Source of the DNA: Desulfobacteraceae bacterium
GTDB taxonomy: Bacteria > Desulfobacterota > Desulfobacteria > Desulfobacterales > JACKCP01
Assembly: GCA_020633955.1 (NCBI GenBank)
Contig: JACKCP010000015.1
Span: forward strand, 1 to 49,110
Direction of reading: 5' to 3'
Length of the DNA stretch: 49,110 nucleotides
In this document: positions 17,063 through 26,007 of the stretch, piece by piece
Numbering within the stretch: the first letter of the stretch is position 1
How the letters are laid out: each line of letters starts with the position of its first letter
Notes under the pieces: generated by a model
Told to the model about the DNA's origin: nothing
Seen by the model: the letters and a program-made list of their open reading frames with translations, nothing else
Database searches by the model: none
Position numbers and translations under genes: made by a program

Positions 17063-19348
17063 TCATCCCTTTTCACCATTAATTATTTTTAAAAGTTCTT
17101 CAACAATATTTTTCATCTGTTCGGCCTGTGCACTAAGTTCCTCTGATGCTGAAGCTGACTCTTCAGCATTTGCTGCTGTCTGCTGGGTTGCCTGGTCAAG
17201 CTGGCCTGTTGAATCGCTGATCTGATTTATTCCATTGGACTGCTCCATTGAAGCAGAGGCAATTTCTGAAATAAGAGTTTTTATTTTTTCAGCATTTTCC
17301 TGAAGTGTAAAAAAATCTGTGAAAGTTTTTTCAGCAGACTGCGTGGTTGAGTCAATTTTTTTAACTGTTTCCTCGATAATTGAAGATGTATGTTTTGCAG
17401 CGTTTGATGCCTTGGATGCAAGGTTTCTGACCTCGTCTGCAACCACAGCAAATCCAGCTCCGGCTTCTCCTGCTCTTGCCGCTTCAACTGCTGCATTGAG
17501 GGCAAGAAGGTTTGTCTGAAAAGCTATTTCATCAATTGTTTTAACAATTTTAAATGTGTCTTCGCTTGATTTTGATATGGCTTTCATTGATTGAGACAAA
17601 TCCTTTATTCCATTTGAAGACAATATCATTGCATTTATTGTTTCTTTCATTATTGTCTCAGATTCTGCCGCATTTTGTGAATTGTTCTTTATCATTGCTG
17701 TCAGCTCCTCAAGAGCAGTTGATGTTTCTTCTATTCCTGCTGCCTGTTTTGAGGCCTGTTGTGCAAGCTGCTGGCTTGAGTCTGAAATCTGTTCAGAAGC
17801 ATTGTAAAGCTCTCCTGAGCCTGACTTGAGGCTGTCGCTTATTTTTGAAAGCCTGGCTGAAACTCCTGAGCTGAAGAAAAAGCCGGTCAGTATTCCTGAA
17901 ACTGAAAAGAAAAGAGTGCTTAGAATAATAATTCTGTATAGCCTTGAAAGTCGTTTTTCTGATTCATTTTTAAGGGTTTCAACAGAATGGAGAAATTCTT
18001 TAACAGGAATATTTGCTGCAACCGAATAGTTTTTACCTTCAATAATAAGAGGGCAGAATGCAAAGATCTTTTCAACCCCCTCGAATGAATACTGTTTTAT
18101 TCCTGTTTTGCCCGGAATTAAATCATTTGCTGCAATTTTAGAAAGTTCTCCAAATTTAGGATTGGTGAGGTTTATATTATCCTGGAGTTTGTATTTTGGA
18201 TGGGACAGGATAACAGCATTTTCGTTTGTCAGTGAAACATAGCCTGTTTTTCCGTATTGATAACCGGAAAGTTTTTCCCATATTATATCCCAGTCCATCT
18301 CCAAAACTGCATAACCTTTAAGGTTTTTGTCATAAAAAACAGGAGCAGAAACAATCATAACTGTTTTTTCGGAATTTTCAGGGATTATTGCACCTGTATT
18401 AAAAACTGATTTTGATTTTACAGCATTTTTAAACCATTCCTGATCTTTAACGTTTTCTGTGCCAATATTCATCTGCCGGTCTGAAAATGAGAAAAAAACA
18501 TCTCCGTCTGGTCGTATGAGCCTTATTCTTGAAATCAGAGGTTTTTCAGACTGGTTTATTTTAACAGTTGTATTATTCACTATCCCATCAAGTTCTGAGT
18601 TCAGTGCTCCAGATGCTTCCTGAGCAAGTTCGGGCCATACACCGCTTGTGCTTACAATCCAGTCCCATTGGGGAACATATTTATATGAAACAAATTTATT
18701 TTCATTTTTGTAGGTATAGGTCAAGAGCTGTGTTTTAGATGCGTCCCTTGTTTTTATTACAGGTTCAAGGCTTGTGACTTTCAGGTCTTTTATTACATTG
18801 ACATTCCTGAGTTTATCAATAGGGTGTACAGCTGTTACACCATTGGAATCAAGGGCATAGCAATAACCTCTTTTTCCTATTTTTACTTTAACTATTTCAG
18901 ATGCTGCAGAACTTTTTGCAATTTCAGTGAGTTTTTTTCTGGTTTGAAGATCAGGTGCCTGTTCAATAAGCTTTATCTGGTTAACACAAATGCTTGTAAG
19001 AAAATCTGTAATTGAATTGATTTTTGTTTTTACAGATTCATCCATTTCTTCAAGGCTGCCCTCAGATGTCGCAATAAAGTTAATGAGATTTTTTGATCTT
19101 GAAAGGGCTGCTGCTTTTTCAGTTATGTCTTCAATAATAATTTCTACATCGTTTTTTGCTGCCTGAATTCCAAGCTGGAGAGTATTTTCAGCCTCTTGTC
19201 TGATTCCGTTTGCCGCATTTTCTGCAGCAGCTTTATTCATCTCTCTGAACTGATAAATATTGAAGCCGGAAAGTGTAAGTATTGGTATTAAAATAAGCAG
19301 TGCAATGATCAGTATCAGCTTCTGTTTAAAGGACATCATTTTTAGCAT
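17063..19348 (-). CDS. Methyl-accepting chemotaxis protein with tandem Cache sensors
   Basis: Chemoreceptor of 761 aa. TM1 is at about residues 10-32 (KLILIIALLILIPILTL). The periplasmic part is large: a first Cache-like module around 100-235 (KIGKRGYCYALDSNGVTAVH, YVPQWDWIVSTSG) and a second around 265-445 (LIRPDGDVFFSFSDRQ, KTGYVSLTNENAVILSHPKY). TM2 is near 470-490. No canonical HAMP is visible; a short linker leads into the methylation helices and the signalling hairpin tip (EIAFQTNLLALNAAVEAA, ADEVRNLA). The ATG at 19348 follows GGGAGAG at suitable spacing. Cache modules of this type usually bind small organic acids or amino acids, but the ligand cannot be predicted. No che genes lie in the window, so it feeds a pathway encoded elsewhere. 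Confidence 0.93.
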   Translation of the reverse strand: MLKMMSFKQKLILIIALLILIPILTLSGFNIYQFREMNKAAAENAANGIRQEAENTLQLGIQAAKNDVEIIIEDITEKAAALSRSKNLINFIATSEGSLEEMDESVKTKINSITDFLTSICVNQIKLIEQAPDLQTRKKLTEIAKSSAASEIVKVKIGKRGYCYALDSNGVTAVHPIDKLRNVNVIKDLKVTSLEPVIKTRDASKTQLLTYTYKNENKFVSYKYVPQWDWIVSTSGVWPELAQEASGALNSELDGIVNNTTVKINQSEKPLISRIRLIRPDGDVFFSFSDRQMNIGTENVKDQEWFKNAVKSKSVFNTGAIIPENSEKTVMIVSAPVFYDKNLKGYAVLEMDWDIIWEKLSGYQYGKTGYVSLTNENAVILSHPKYKLQDNINLTNPKFGELSKIAANDLIPGKTGIKQYSFEGVEKIFAFCPLIIEGKNYSVAANIPVKEFLHSVETLKNESEKRLSRLYRIIILSTLFFSVSGILTGFFFSSGVSARLSKISDSLKSGSGELYNASEQISDSSQQLAQQASKQAAGIEETSTALEELTAMIKNNSQNAAESETIMKETINAMILSSNGIKDLSQSMKAISKSSEDTFKIVKTIDEIAFQTNLLALNAAVEAARAGEAGAGFAVVADEVRNLASKASNAAKHTSSIIEETVKKIDSTTQSAEKTFTDFFTLQENAEKIKTLISEIASASMEQSNGINQISDSTGQLDQATQQTAANAEESASASEELSAQAEQMKNIVEELLKIINGEKG

Positions 19349-19713
19349 GATGCTCTCCCAATATTTATTTGTATTGAAAAAATGAGACTTTCCCGGAACC
19401 CAGGCCTTCCAAATACTTTAAACACAATTTTTTTGAATAAAGCTTTTTTTGTTATTTAAGGAGTATGAATTTGTTGTCTGAAAATTAAAAACTGAATTAG
19501 ATTATTAATAAATATAATAACATTAAGTTTAAAACAAGAATAAATGTTTTTAATGTTATTTTTCTGATTCCCGCGAAAATTTTATTGTATTTAAGTGGAT
19601 TGAATGCTGAAATTAGAATATTTTTACTATCAGGTTTCGAATCTTATGCTGGTATGTGAAAAAATTTTTTTGTTAAGGTTTTATAGTTTATTGATAATTA
19701 AGGATTATTTTGA

Positions 19714-19965
19714 ATGGCAGTCATGAAAAGTACTTCACTTGATTTATCTGGTTTTGCAAACAGTGCTGCTGACTTTTTTGAAACATTCAGGCGTATATCT
19801 TTATTCATGTCTGTTCAAAGGGGAATTGCCCTTGTTCTTCTTTTATCTATAGGCTGTACTAAATTTCAGGGATATTATTTCAGCAGGCCTTTGAGCGGTG
19901 AAATTTTTCTGGAGTTCATTAATAAATCAGATTGCTTACAAGGTTTTAATAAATTGGACGACTGA
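19714..19965 (+). CDS. Possible small protein of unknown function
   Basis: An open frame of 83 codons in the 830-nt gap upstream of the chemoreceptor. AAGGA lies 8 nt before the ATG, which is the main argument for it. The product has one hydrophobic stretch (GIALVLLLSIGCTKF) resembling a membrane helix or an internally placed lipobox, but it is not N-terminal. I recognise no family. The rest of 19349-19986 is AT-rich, with no gene that I can support. Confidence 0.25.
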   Translation: MAVMKSTSLDLSGFANSAADFFETFRRISLFMSVQRGIALVLLLSIGCTKFQGYYFSRPLSGEIFLEFINKSDCLQGFNKLDD

Positions 19966-19986
19966 TTTCTTTGCATTATTCTTATT

Positions 19987-20131
19987 TAGTTGCTGAACGA
20001 AAACGGCCTTTTTTGTCCATTTCGGTGTCAGATAAAAAATTTAATCCTCAAAATACTCCATGTATTCCTGCGGTTAAATTTTTTATCTTCCTTGAACTGA
20101 ACAAAAAATTCTCGTTTTCGGCCAATCACTA
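19987..20131 (+). repeat. Family A MITE-like repeat, copy 5 (type copy)
   Basis: The best-preserved copy. It runs from TAGTTGCTGAACGAAAACGG to TTTTCGGCCAATCACTA, 145 bp. The complement of the right end, TAGTGATTGGCCGAAAAC, aligns with the left end, and similarity extends over about 33 nt per side with one gap. Both ends carry TA. Confidence 0.88.
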
Positions 20132-20133
20132 TT

Positions 20134-20183
20134 TAGTTGCTGAACGAAAACGGCCTTTTTTCTAAGTTTTGGTTCAGCACCTA
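20134..20183 (+). repeat. Family A internal-deletion derivative
   Basis: Two nt after copy 5 the left end is repeated exactly for 28 nt (TAGTTGCTGAACGAAAACGG and on). It then joins a diverged right end (TTCTAAGTTTTGGTTCAGCA, CCTA), giving a 50-bp hairpin without the core. Its last three bases form the TAG stop codon (20181-20183) of the leftward activator gene. Confidence 0.65.
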
Positions 20184-21728
20184 TTTAGATTTTCTTCCAA
20201 ATTCAATTTTTAGTTTTGTCATCTTGTGACGAAGAGTGCTTGGGTGAATATCAAGAATTTTTGCAGCTCCGTTTTCCCCCTGAATTTTTCCTTTTGTGGC
20301 TTCAAGTACTTTTTCAATATGTGATTTTAAAACTTCTTCAATTGAAAGGTATAATTCGTCTGAACTTTCATTATTTAAATCTTTTGATTTTTCAGGGCTG
20401 TTTTTATTGTTTTCGTATTCATTGAAATTTAAAATTTCGCTTTTTTTTGCCTGTGCTTTAATAAGTTCCCTTTCAACAGCATTTTCAAGCTCTCTTACAT
20501 TCCCGGGCCATGAATAATGGACAAGCCTTGAAAAACCTTTTTCCGAAACCGATGGATTAAGTCGTAAATTAAGCTCCTTGAGCTTTTTTTTTATAAAATA
20601 GTCAGTCAATACAGGTATATCATTCTTTCTTTGTCTTAAAGGAGGAATAAAAATTGGAAAGACATTGAGTCTGTACCATAAATCTTCCCTGAAAAGTCCT
20701 TTATGGACAAGATCTTCAAGGTTTCTGTTTGTTGCTGCAATTATTCTTACATCGGCCTTAAGTGTCTGGGTTCCGCCGACCCTTTCATATTCTCCAGTTT
20801 GTAAAACCCTTAAAAGTCTTGTCTGAACATGAAGAGGAAGTTCTCCAATTTCATCGAGAAAAATAGTCCCGTTATCTGCACGCTCAAATTTTCCTTTTTT
20901 TGCCGTCAAAGCACCTGTAAAAGATCCTTTTTCATGGCCGAAGAGCTCGCTGTCTATAAGTGATTCAGGAATTGCACCACAGTTTACCCTTATAAAAGGC
21001 TTGTTTCTTCTTTTTGAATTGTAGTGGATGGATGAGGCAATAAGTTCCTTTCCAACTCCGGTTTCTCCAAGAATCAATACCTTGCTTTCAAGGGGTGCAA
21101 CCTGGGATACCATTTCCATAACTTCCTTGAGCCCGGAATTTTGTCCGATTACAATGTTTCCCTGAATTTTCCTGAGTTCCTCGTGAAGATATATGTTTTC
21201 GTCTTTTAATAAATCCTTTAGTCTTGAAAGCTCTTTAAATCTTAAAATATTTGAAATTGCTATGGCAAAAGGGTCATGAAGAATTGAAAGGATTTTTCCG
21301 TGGTCCCAGGTGAATTTTTTGTTTCCCTCTGCAAATGCAATTATTGCTCCTATCCGCTGATCTTCGACTTTAAGCCTTAACACAACCGATGAAAGTTCAG
21401 GAAGATTAAAGGCTTTTTTCATTCTTATTCCAACAGGATTGTCTTCAAGTTTTTGCAGCAGAAGAACTGAACCGATTGTGGATTCAACATATTCAATATC
21501 AGATTTTGAGAGTTTTAGTTCCTGTGCCTTGAAGGAAAGGTTTATTTCGGAAGTATATGATATAACTTCAACACTTCCTGAATCCGTATGATAAACTCCT
21601 ATCATAAGCCCGTTTAAGGGGATATAATTTTTCAGGAACCTGAAACAGTCATCAAGCATTTTGTCTTCATCAAGAGTGCTGCAGATGGTCAGTGTTCCCT
21701 GATGGAAAAATTCTTTTGGGTCAATCAT
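20181..21728 (-). CDS. Sigma-54-dependent activator, GAF-AAA+-Fis (paralogue)
   Basis: A 515-aa enhancer-binding protein with the same order as the one at 15315: GAF-like sensor (about 1-170), coiled coil, AAA+ core with Walker A GETGVGKE from G221, Walker B IFLDEIGEL, RLNVFPIFIPPLRQR, WPGNVRELENAVER, and Fis-type HTH GAAKILDIHPSTLRHKMTK. The sigma-54 contact loop reads GSFTGA rather than GAFTGA, a variant found in some active proteins of this family. An acidic, Asn-rich linker (about 430-455) precedes the DNA-binding domain. The ribosome binding site is weak. Its stop codon lies in the family A derivative, so the last residues may have been changed by insertion. Confidence 0.92.
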   Translation of the reverse strand: MIDPKEFFHQGTLTICSTLDEDKMLDDCFRFLKNYIPLNGLMIGVYHTDSGSVEVISYTSEINLSFKAQELKLSKSDIEYVESTIGSVLLLQKLEDNPVGIRMKKAFNLPELSSVVLRLKVEDQRIGAIIAFAEGNKKFTWDHGKILSILHDPFAIAISNILRFKELSRLKDLLKDENIYLHEELRKIQGNIVIGQNSGLKEVMEMVSQVAPLESKVLILGETGVGKELIASSIHYNSKRRNKPFIRVNCGAIPESLIDSELFGHEKGSFTGALTAKKGKFERADNGTIFLDEIGELPLHVQTRLLRVLQTGEYERVGGTQTLKADVRIIAATNRNLEDLVHKGLFREDLWYRLNVFPIFIPPLRQRKNDIPVLTDYFIKKKLKELNLRLNPSVSEKGFSRLVHYSWPGNVRELENAVERELIKAQAKKSEILNFNEYENNKNSPEKSKDLNNESSDELYLSIEEVLKSHIEKVLEATKGKIQGENGAAKILDIHPSTLRHKMTKLKIEFGRKSK

Positions 21729-21777
21729 TTAACTACCACGTTTTGATAATGGGTTTAAAAATAGAAAATATTACGCA

Positions 21778-21808
21778 AAATCCCCTTAATTATAAAGAGG
21801 ATTTTTTT
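21778..21808. terminator. Probable bidirectional intrinsic terminator
   Basis: AAATCCCCTT and AAGAGGATTT pair with one mismatch around a 7-nt AT loop, followed by further T residues rightwards. Leftwards the T-run is only TTTT. It is placed to end the leftward lipoprotein transcript before the activator gene. Confidence 0.5.
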
Positions 21809-21904
21809 AGTTCAGTTCTTGGAAAGCGGATTTTTTTCAGAAATTTTTCAAAAACAATGGTTCTTTGCTCTGCAGTTTGTCACTGAAAAACGGAATTTAT
21901 GATG

Positions 21905-22303
21905 CTATTTGGGAGAAACTGCTTTGATTTGTGCAGAGGCAAGGTCTATTTTAAAGCCTGTATGTTTCTGGACAATACTTTCTATTTCTTTATCTGTAAG
22001 CTCTTTCTCTGTTTTAATTTTTTTCATTTTATCAATGTTTTTTTCATAATCTGTATTAAAGGAATTTCCATTGGGTAGATAAATTGTGCCGTTGGAAAAA
22101 TCCACAGCAAATGCAATAACCCCTGGAATAAGGAAGCAAATCAGGCCTATTCCGTTTAAAACTGCAATACCCGGATCAATTCTGCCTGAAGTCTGACCTT
22201 TTCTTTCAGGGTGGAGAATTGTTCCGCATGAAAAAGTAAAAAAGCATATAAATACTAATGTGATTAAAGCAATATACCTGTTTTTTGATGAGTTTTTGTT
22301 CAT
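21905..22303 (-). CDS. Small predicted lipoprotein
   Basis: A 132-aa precursor. A basic N-terminus (MNKNSSKNRYI), a hydrophobic core and FTFSCG form a lipoprotein signal with lipidated Cys near residue 26. The mature part begins GTILHPERKGQ and contains a conserved-looking hydrophobic segment PGVIAFAVDFSNGTIYLP, typical of a family of short bacterial lipoproteins of unknown role. The C-terminal 60 residues are charged. A function beyond envelope location cannot be given. A possible terminator lies about 100 nt downstream. The ribosome binding site is poor. Confidence 0.78.
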   Translation of the reverse strand: MNKNSSKNRYIALITLVFICFFTFSCGTILHPERKGQTSGRIDPGIAVLNGIGLICFLIPGVIAFAVDFSNGTIYLPNGNSFNTDYEKNIDKMKKIKTEKELTDKEIESIVQKHTGFKIDLASAQIKAVSPK

Positions 22304-22492
22304 TTTTTATCTTTCTTTAAAGTTCAATAATATTTCCAATTTATTGCGTGACAGTAAAACCAGGTTTATTTATGCTGACTTGATAAAAAAAACAACCCCC
22401 GGAGTCTGCCTTTTTTCTTGAATTTATCTTTTTCACCTACTATACCGATTCAGGATTATTTTCTGCATAAATATTTTAAATAAAAAATAAAT

Positions 22493-22520
22493 GCCGGTCT
22501 GCGTTTTTAAGCCGGCTTAA
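22493..22520. promoter_or_regulatory. Palindrome in the carB leader
   Basis: TTAAGCCGGCTTAA (22507-22520) is a perfect 14-bp palindrome; GCCGG at 22493-22497 can pair alternatively with it. It lies 22 nt before the carB start codon and just ahead of its ribosome binding site. It may be an operator or attenuating hairpin. I do not recognise a known pyrimidine or arginine control motif. Confidence 0.35.
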
Positions 22521-22541
22521 AATTTCAAACAAGGAGGAGAC

Positions 22542-25500
22542 ATGCCTAAAAGAGAGGACATAAATAAAGTTCTGATCATAGGATCCGGACCAATCATAAT
22601 AGGTCAGGCCTGTGAATTTGACTATTCAGGAACCCAGGCCTGCAAAGCGCTTCGAAGCCTTGGGTATGAAATCGTGCTTGTCAACTCCAACCCTGCAACA
22701 ATCATGACTGATCCTGGAATGGCGGATAAAACCTATATTGAGCCGCTTACAATTCCTGTTCTTGAAAAAATAATTGAAACAGAACGACCAGATGCTCTTC
22801 TTCCAAACCTTGGAGGCCAGACAGGACTTAATCTTTCCTCAGAACTTTCTGAAAAGGGAATTCTTGACAAATACAATGTCAAGGTTATCGGCGTTAATAT
22901 GGAAGCCATAAAAAGGGGAGAAGACCGTACAGCCTTCAAGGAGACTATGGAGCGTCTTGGAATAGAAATGCCAAGAAGCAGGGCCGTAAATTCTGTTGAG
23001 GAGGCTGAAAAAGTTGCAGCAGAACTTGGCTATCCTGTTGTTATCCGTCCTGCCTATACAATGGGGGGAACAGGCGGAGGCTTAGTATATAATGTTGAAG
23101 AACTCCGTATAACTGCATCAAGGGGGATTGCTGCAAGTATGGTTCATCAGGTTCTTGTTGAGGAATCTGTTCTTGGCTGGGAAGAGCTTGAACTTGAAGT
23201 TGTAAGGGATTCCAAAAACCAGATGATTACAGTTTGCTTTATTGAAAACGTTGACCCGATGGGTGTTCATACAGGAGATTCCTACTGCACTGCTCCAATG
23301 CTTACAATAAGTGAAGAACTTCAGGAAAGGCTTCAGAAATACTCATATTCAATTGTTGAGGCAATTGAGGTTATTGGCGGGACAAACGTCCAGTTTGCCC
23401 ACGATCCAAAAACAGACAGGGTTGTTGTTATTGAAATAAATCCCCGTACTTCAAGATCATCTGCTCTTGCATCCAAGGCAACCGGATTTCCCATTGCCCT
23501 TATTTCAGCTCTTCTTGCAAGCGGCATGACTTTAGATGAAATCCCTTACTGGAGGGACAATACCCTGGATAAATATACTCCTTCAGGAGATTATGTGGTT
23601 GTAAAATTTGCACGCTGGGCATTTGAAAAATTTGTTGGGGTGGAAGACAAACTTGGAACCCAGATGCGTGCTGTGGGCGAAGTAATGAGCATAGGAAAAA
23701 ACTACAAGGAAGCTTTTTTAAAGGCAATCCGCTCCCTTGAAACAGGGCGCTACGGTCTTGGGTTTGCAAAGGATTTTAATGAAAAATCACTTGATGAACT
23801 CATGGCAATGATCTCAACTCCAACAAGCGAGCGTCAGTTTCTTATTTATGAGGCAATAAGAAAAGGTGCAGATCTTTCTGAAATAAACAGAAAAACCAAT
23901 ATAAAGCTGTGGTTTCTCGAGCAGATGAAAGAACTTGTTGAACTGGAAGAAAAAATTTTGAAATTCAAGGGCAGTCTTTGTTCTGATGAGCTTCTTGTTC
24001 AGGCAAAAAAAGACGGATTTGCAGATAAATATCTGGCAAAAATTCTTGAAATTCCTGAAAAATCAATTCGTGATAAAAGAATTGAACTTGGATTTCCTGA
24101 AGCCTGGGATTTTGTTCCTGTAAGCGGGGTTGAAAATGCTTCATATTATTATTCAACCTATAATGCAGAAGATAAGGTGTCTGTAAGTGACAATAAAAAA
24201 ATCATGGTTCTTGGTGGAGGTCCAAACAGGATAGGGCAGGGGATTGAATTTGACTACTGCTGTGTTCATGCGGCATTTGCAATTCGTGATGCAGGCTTTG
24301 AATCCATAATGGTAAACTGCAACCCTGAAACCGTTTCCACAGATTATGACACTTCAAACAAGCTTTATTTTGAGCCTCTTACCACAGAGGATGTTTTAAG
24401 CATTTATGAAAAGGAAAAGCCTTTTGGTGTAATTGTTCAGTTTGGCGGTCAGACTCCTTTAAATCTTGCAGATGAGCTTGAAAAGGCAGGAGTGAAAATT
24501 CTTGGTACTTCTCCAAAAACAATTGATCTTGCAGAAGATCGCGAAAGATTCGGAGAGATTATCAGGAAACTTGGTATTCCACAGCCTGAATCAGGAATGG
24601 CTGTTACTCTTGAGGATGCGATAAAAGTTGCTTCCCGAATTGGTTATCCCGTAATGGTAAGACCTTCCTATGTACTTGGGGGACGGGCAATGGAGGTTGT
24701 TCATGATGAGGATATGCTCCGTCATTATATGAAGGCTGCTGTTGATGTTTCAGAAAAGCGTCCTGTTCTTATTGACAAATTCCTTGAAAATGCAATTGAA
24801 GCAGAGGCCGATGCCATAGCAGACGGAACAGATGCATTTGTTCCTGCTGTAATGGAGCATATTGAACTTGCCGGAGTCCATTCAGGTGATTCTGCCTGCG
24901 TTATTCCTCCTGTAACAATATCAAAGAAAAATCTGGATACCATAACTGAATATACAAGAAAAATTGCTGTTGAATTAAAGGTGGTGGGACTTATGAATAT
25001 TCAGTATGCAATCTTTAATGATACTGTTTATATTCTTGAGGCAAATCCGCGTGCATCAAGGACTGTTCCGCTTGTTTCAAAAGTATGCAATATTTCCATG
25101 GCCCGCCTTGCAACTGAGGTAATGCTTGGGAAAAAACTTTCCGATCTTGATCTGAAAAATTATGAAATAAAGCATTTTGGAGTTAAGGAAGCAGTTTTTC
25201 CTTTTAACATGTTTCCTGAAGTTGATCCTGTTCTGGGACCTGAAATGAGATCTACAGGAGAAGTGCTTGGACTTTCAGATTCTTTCGGACTTGCATTTTT
25301 TAAATCCCAGGAAGCTGCAAATGTTCATCTTCCGGTTTCAGGAAGTGTTCTTATTACTGTTGCAAACCATGAAAAAGAAGGTGTTCTTGAAGCTGCCCGT
25401 CTTTTGAAAGATCTTGGTTTTAATATTTTTTCAACTGAAGGCACAGGAGCTTTTCTTGCAGATAACAAAATAGAGTCAAAAGTTCTTGCAAAAATAGGCC

Positions 25501-25745
25501 ATGGCCGTCCAGACATTGTTGATGCAATGAAAAACGGAGAAATCAACCTTGTAATAAACACTCCAAGCGGCAAGGAAAGTCAGGAAGACGATTCTTATAT
25601 AAGAAAAACCGCAATAAGATTTAATATTCCATACATTACAACAACAGCTGCCGCTTATGCCGCTGCAAAAGGTATAGAAGCCAGAAAAGCAAACGGCAGT
25701 ATAAGGGTTTGTTCTATTCAGGATTATCATAAAAATATTGGTTGA
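22542..25745 (+). CDS. carB: Carbamoyl-phosphate synthase large subunit
   Basis: A 1067-aa catalytic subunit that makes carbamoyl phosphate from bicarbonate, ammonia (delivered by the small subunit CarA) and two ATP, for pyrimidines and arginine. The two homologous halves are both present: each opens with a pre-ATP-grasp domain (KVLIIGSGPIIIGQACEFDY; KIMVLGGGPNRIGQGIEFDY) followed by an ATP-grasp domain (AYTMGGTGGG; PSYVLGGRAMEV). EINPRTSRSSALASKATG and EANPRASRTVPLVSKVC are the metal-binding ends. The allosteric MGS-like domain covers about 935-1067. An optimal AAGGAGG precedes the ATG. A strong terminator follows. carA is not in the window, so the two subunits are not encoded together here. 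Confidence 0.98.
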   Translation: MPKREDINKVLIIGSGPIIIGQACEFDYSGTQACKALRSLGYEIVLVNSNPATIMTDPGMADKTYIEPLTIPVLEKIIETERPDALLPNLGGQTGLNLSSELSEKGILDKYNVKVIGVNMEAIKRGEDRTAFKETMERLGIEMPRSRAVNSVEEAEKVAAELGYPVVIRPAYTMGGTGGGLVYNVEELRITASRGIAASMVHQVLVEESVLGWEELELEVVRDSKNQMITVCFIENVDPMGVHTGDSYCTAPMLTISEELQERLQKYSYSIVEAIEVIGGTNVQFAHDPKTDRVVVIEINPRTSRSSALASKATGFPIALISALLASGMTLDEIPYWRDNTLDKYTPSGDYVVVKFARWAFEKFVGVEDKLGTQMRAVGEVMSIGKNYKEAFLKAIRSLETGRYGLGFAKDFNEKSLDELMAMISTPTSERQFLIYEAIRKGADLSEINRKTNIKLWFLEQMKELVELEEKILKFKGSLCSDELLVQAKKDGFADKYLAKILEIPEKSIRDKRIELGFPEAWDFVPVSGVENASYYYSTYNAEDKVSVSDNKKIMVLGGGPNRIGQGIEFDYCCVHAAFAIRDAGFESIMVNCNPETVSTDYDTSNKLYFEPLTTEDVLSIYEKEKPFGVIVQFGGQTPLNLADELEKAGVKILGTSPKTIDLAEDRERFGEIIRKLGIPQPESGMAVTLEDAIKVASRIGYPVMVRPSYVLGGRAMEVVHDEDMLRHYMKAAVDVSEKRPVLIDKFLENAIEAEADAIADGTDAFVPAVMEHIELAGVHSGDSACVIPPVTISKKNLDTITEYTRKIAVELKVVGLMNIQYAIFNDTVYILEANPRASRTVPLVSKVCNISMARLATEVMLGKKLSDLDLKNYEIKHFGVKEAVFPFNMFPEVDPVLGPEMRSTGEVLGLSDSFGLAFFKSQEAANVHLPVSGSVLITVANHEKEGVLEAARLLKDLGFNIFSTEGTGAFLADNKIESKVLAKIGHGRPDIVDAMKNGEINLVINTPSGKESQEDDSYIRKTAIRFNIPYITTTAAAYAAAKGIEARKANGSIRVCSIQDYHKNIG

Positions 25746-25756
25746 TTTTTTTAAAT

Positions 25757-25800
25757 CTGTTCCTTTGGTTTCACATCAAAGGAACAGGTTCTTTTAATTT
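25757..25800 (+). terminator. Intrinsic terminator after carB
   Basis: CTGTTCCTTTG (25757-25767) and CAAAGGAACAG (25777-25787) form a perfect 11-bp stem with a 9-nt loop, followed by GTTCTTTTAATTT. It starts 12 nt after the carB stop. A second hairpin (AAGTCTTTAT and ATAAAGACTT, 25811-25836) follows without a T-run. Confidence 0.8.
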
Positions 25801-25925
25801 AAAAAAACTGAAGTCTTTATCTTTATATAAAGACTTAAAACAGTGTTTAGACCCAATCTAAGGCTTGTCCCTGATTTGGTGCTTAGATTTTATCAATACT
25901 TTTATTTCATATATATTATGCACTC

Positions 25926-25953
25926 TTGACATAAAAAATCATATGGGAATAAG
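25926..25953 (+). promoter_or_regulatory. Candidate sigma-70 promoter
   Basis: TTGACA (25926-25931), 16 nt, then AATAAG (25948-25953; 4 of 6 matches to TATAAT). It is located 55 nt before the start of the Cache-PAS-HD-GYP gene. The -10 box is the beginning of the long inverted repeat, so a protein bound there could block the promoter. Confidence 0.4.
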
Positions 25954-25993
25954 TTTAATCAAAAGATTTATTCAGGTTCAGATTAAACTTATT
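25948..25993. promoter_or_regulatory. Perfect 13-bp inverted repeat (operator or leader hairpin)
   Basis: AATAAGTTTAATC (25948-25960) and GATTAAACTTATT (25981-25993) are perfect complements around a 20-nt spacer, ending 2 nt before the likely ribosome binding site AGGG. The position suits repression at the promoter or translational control by a hairpin. Another shorter inverted repeat (AATCTAAG and CTTAGATT) is at 25855-25889. Confidence 0.6.
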
Positions 25994-26007
25994 TCAGGGT
26001 GGCTTTT

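Noticed and set aside
9563..20183. Recurring repeats considered as a CRISPR array
   Set aside because: Copies are about 145 bp, irregularly spaced over kilobases and in both orientations, with genes between them; no cas genes.
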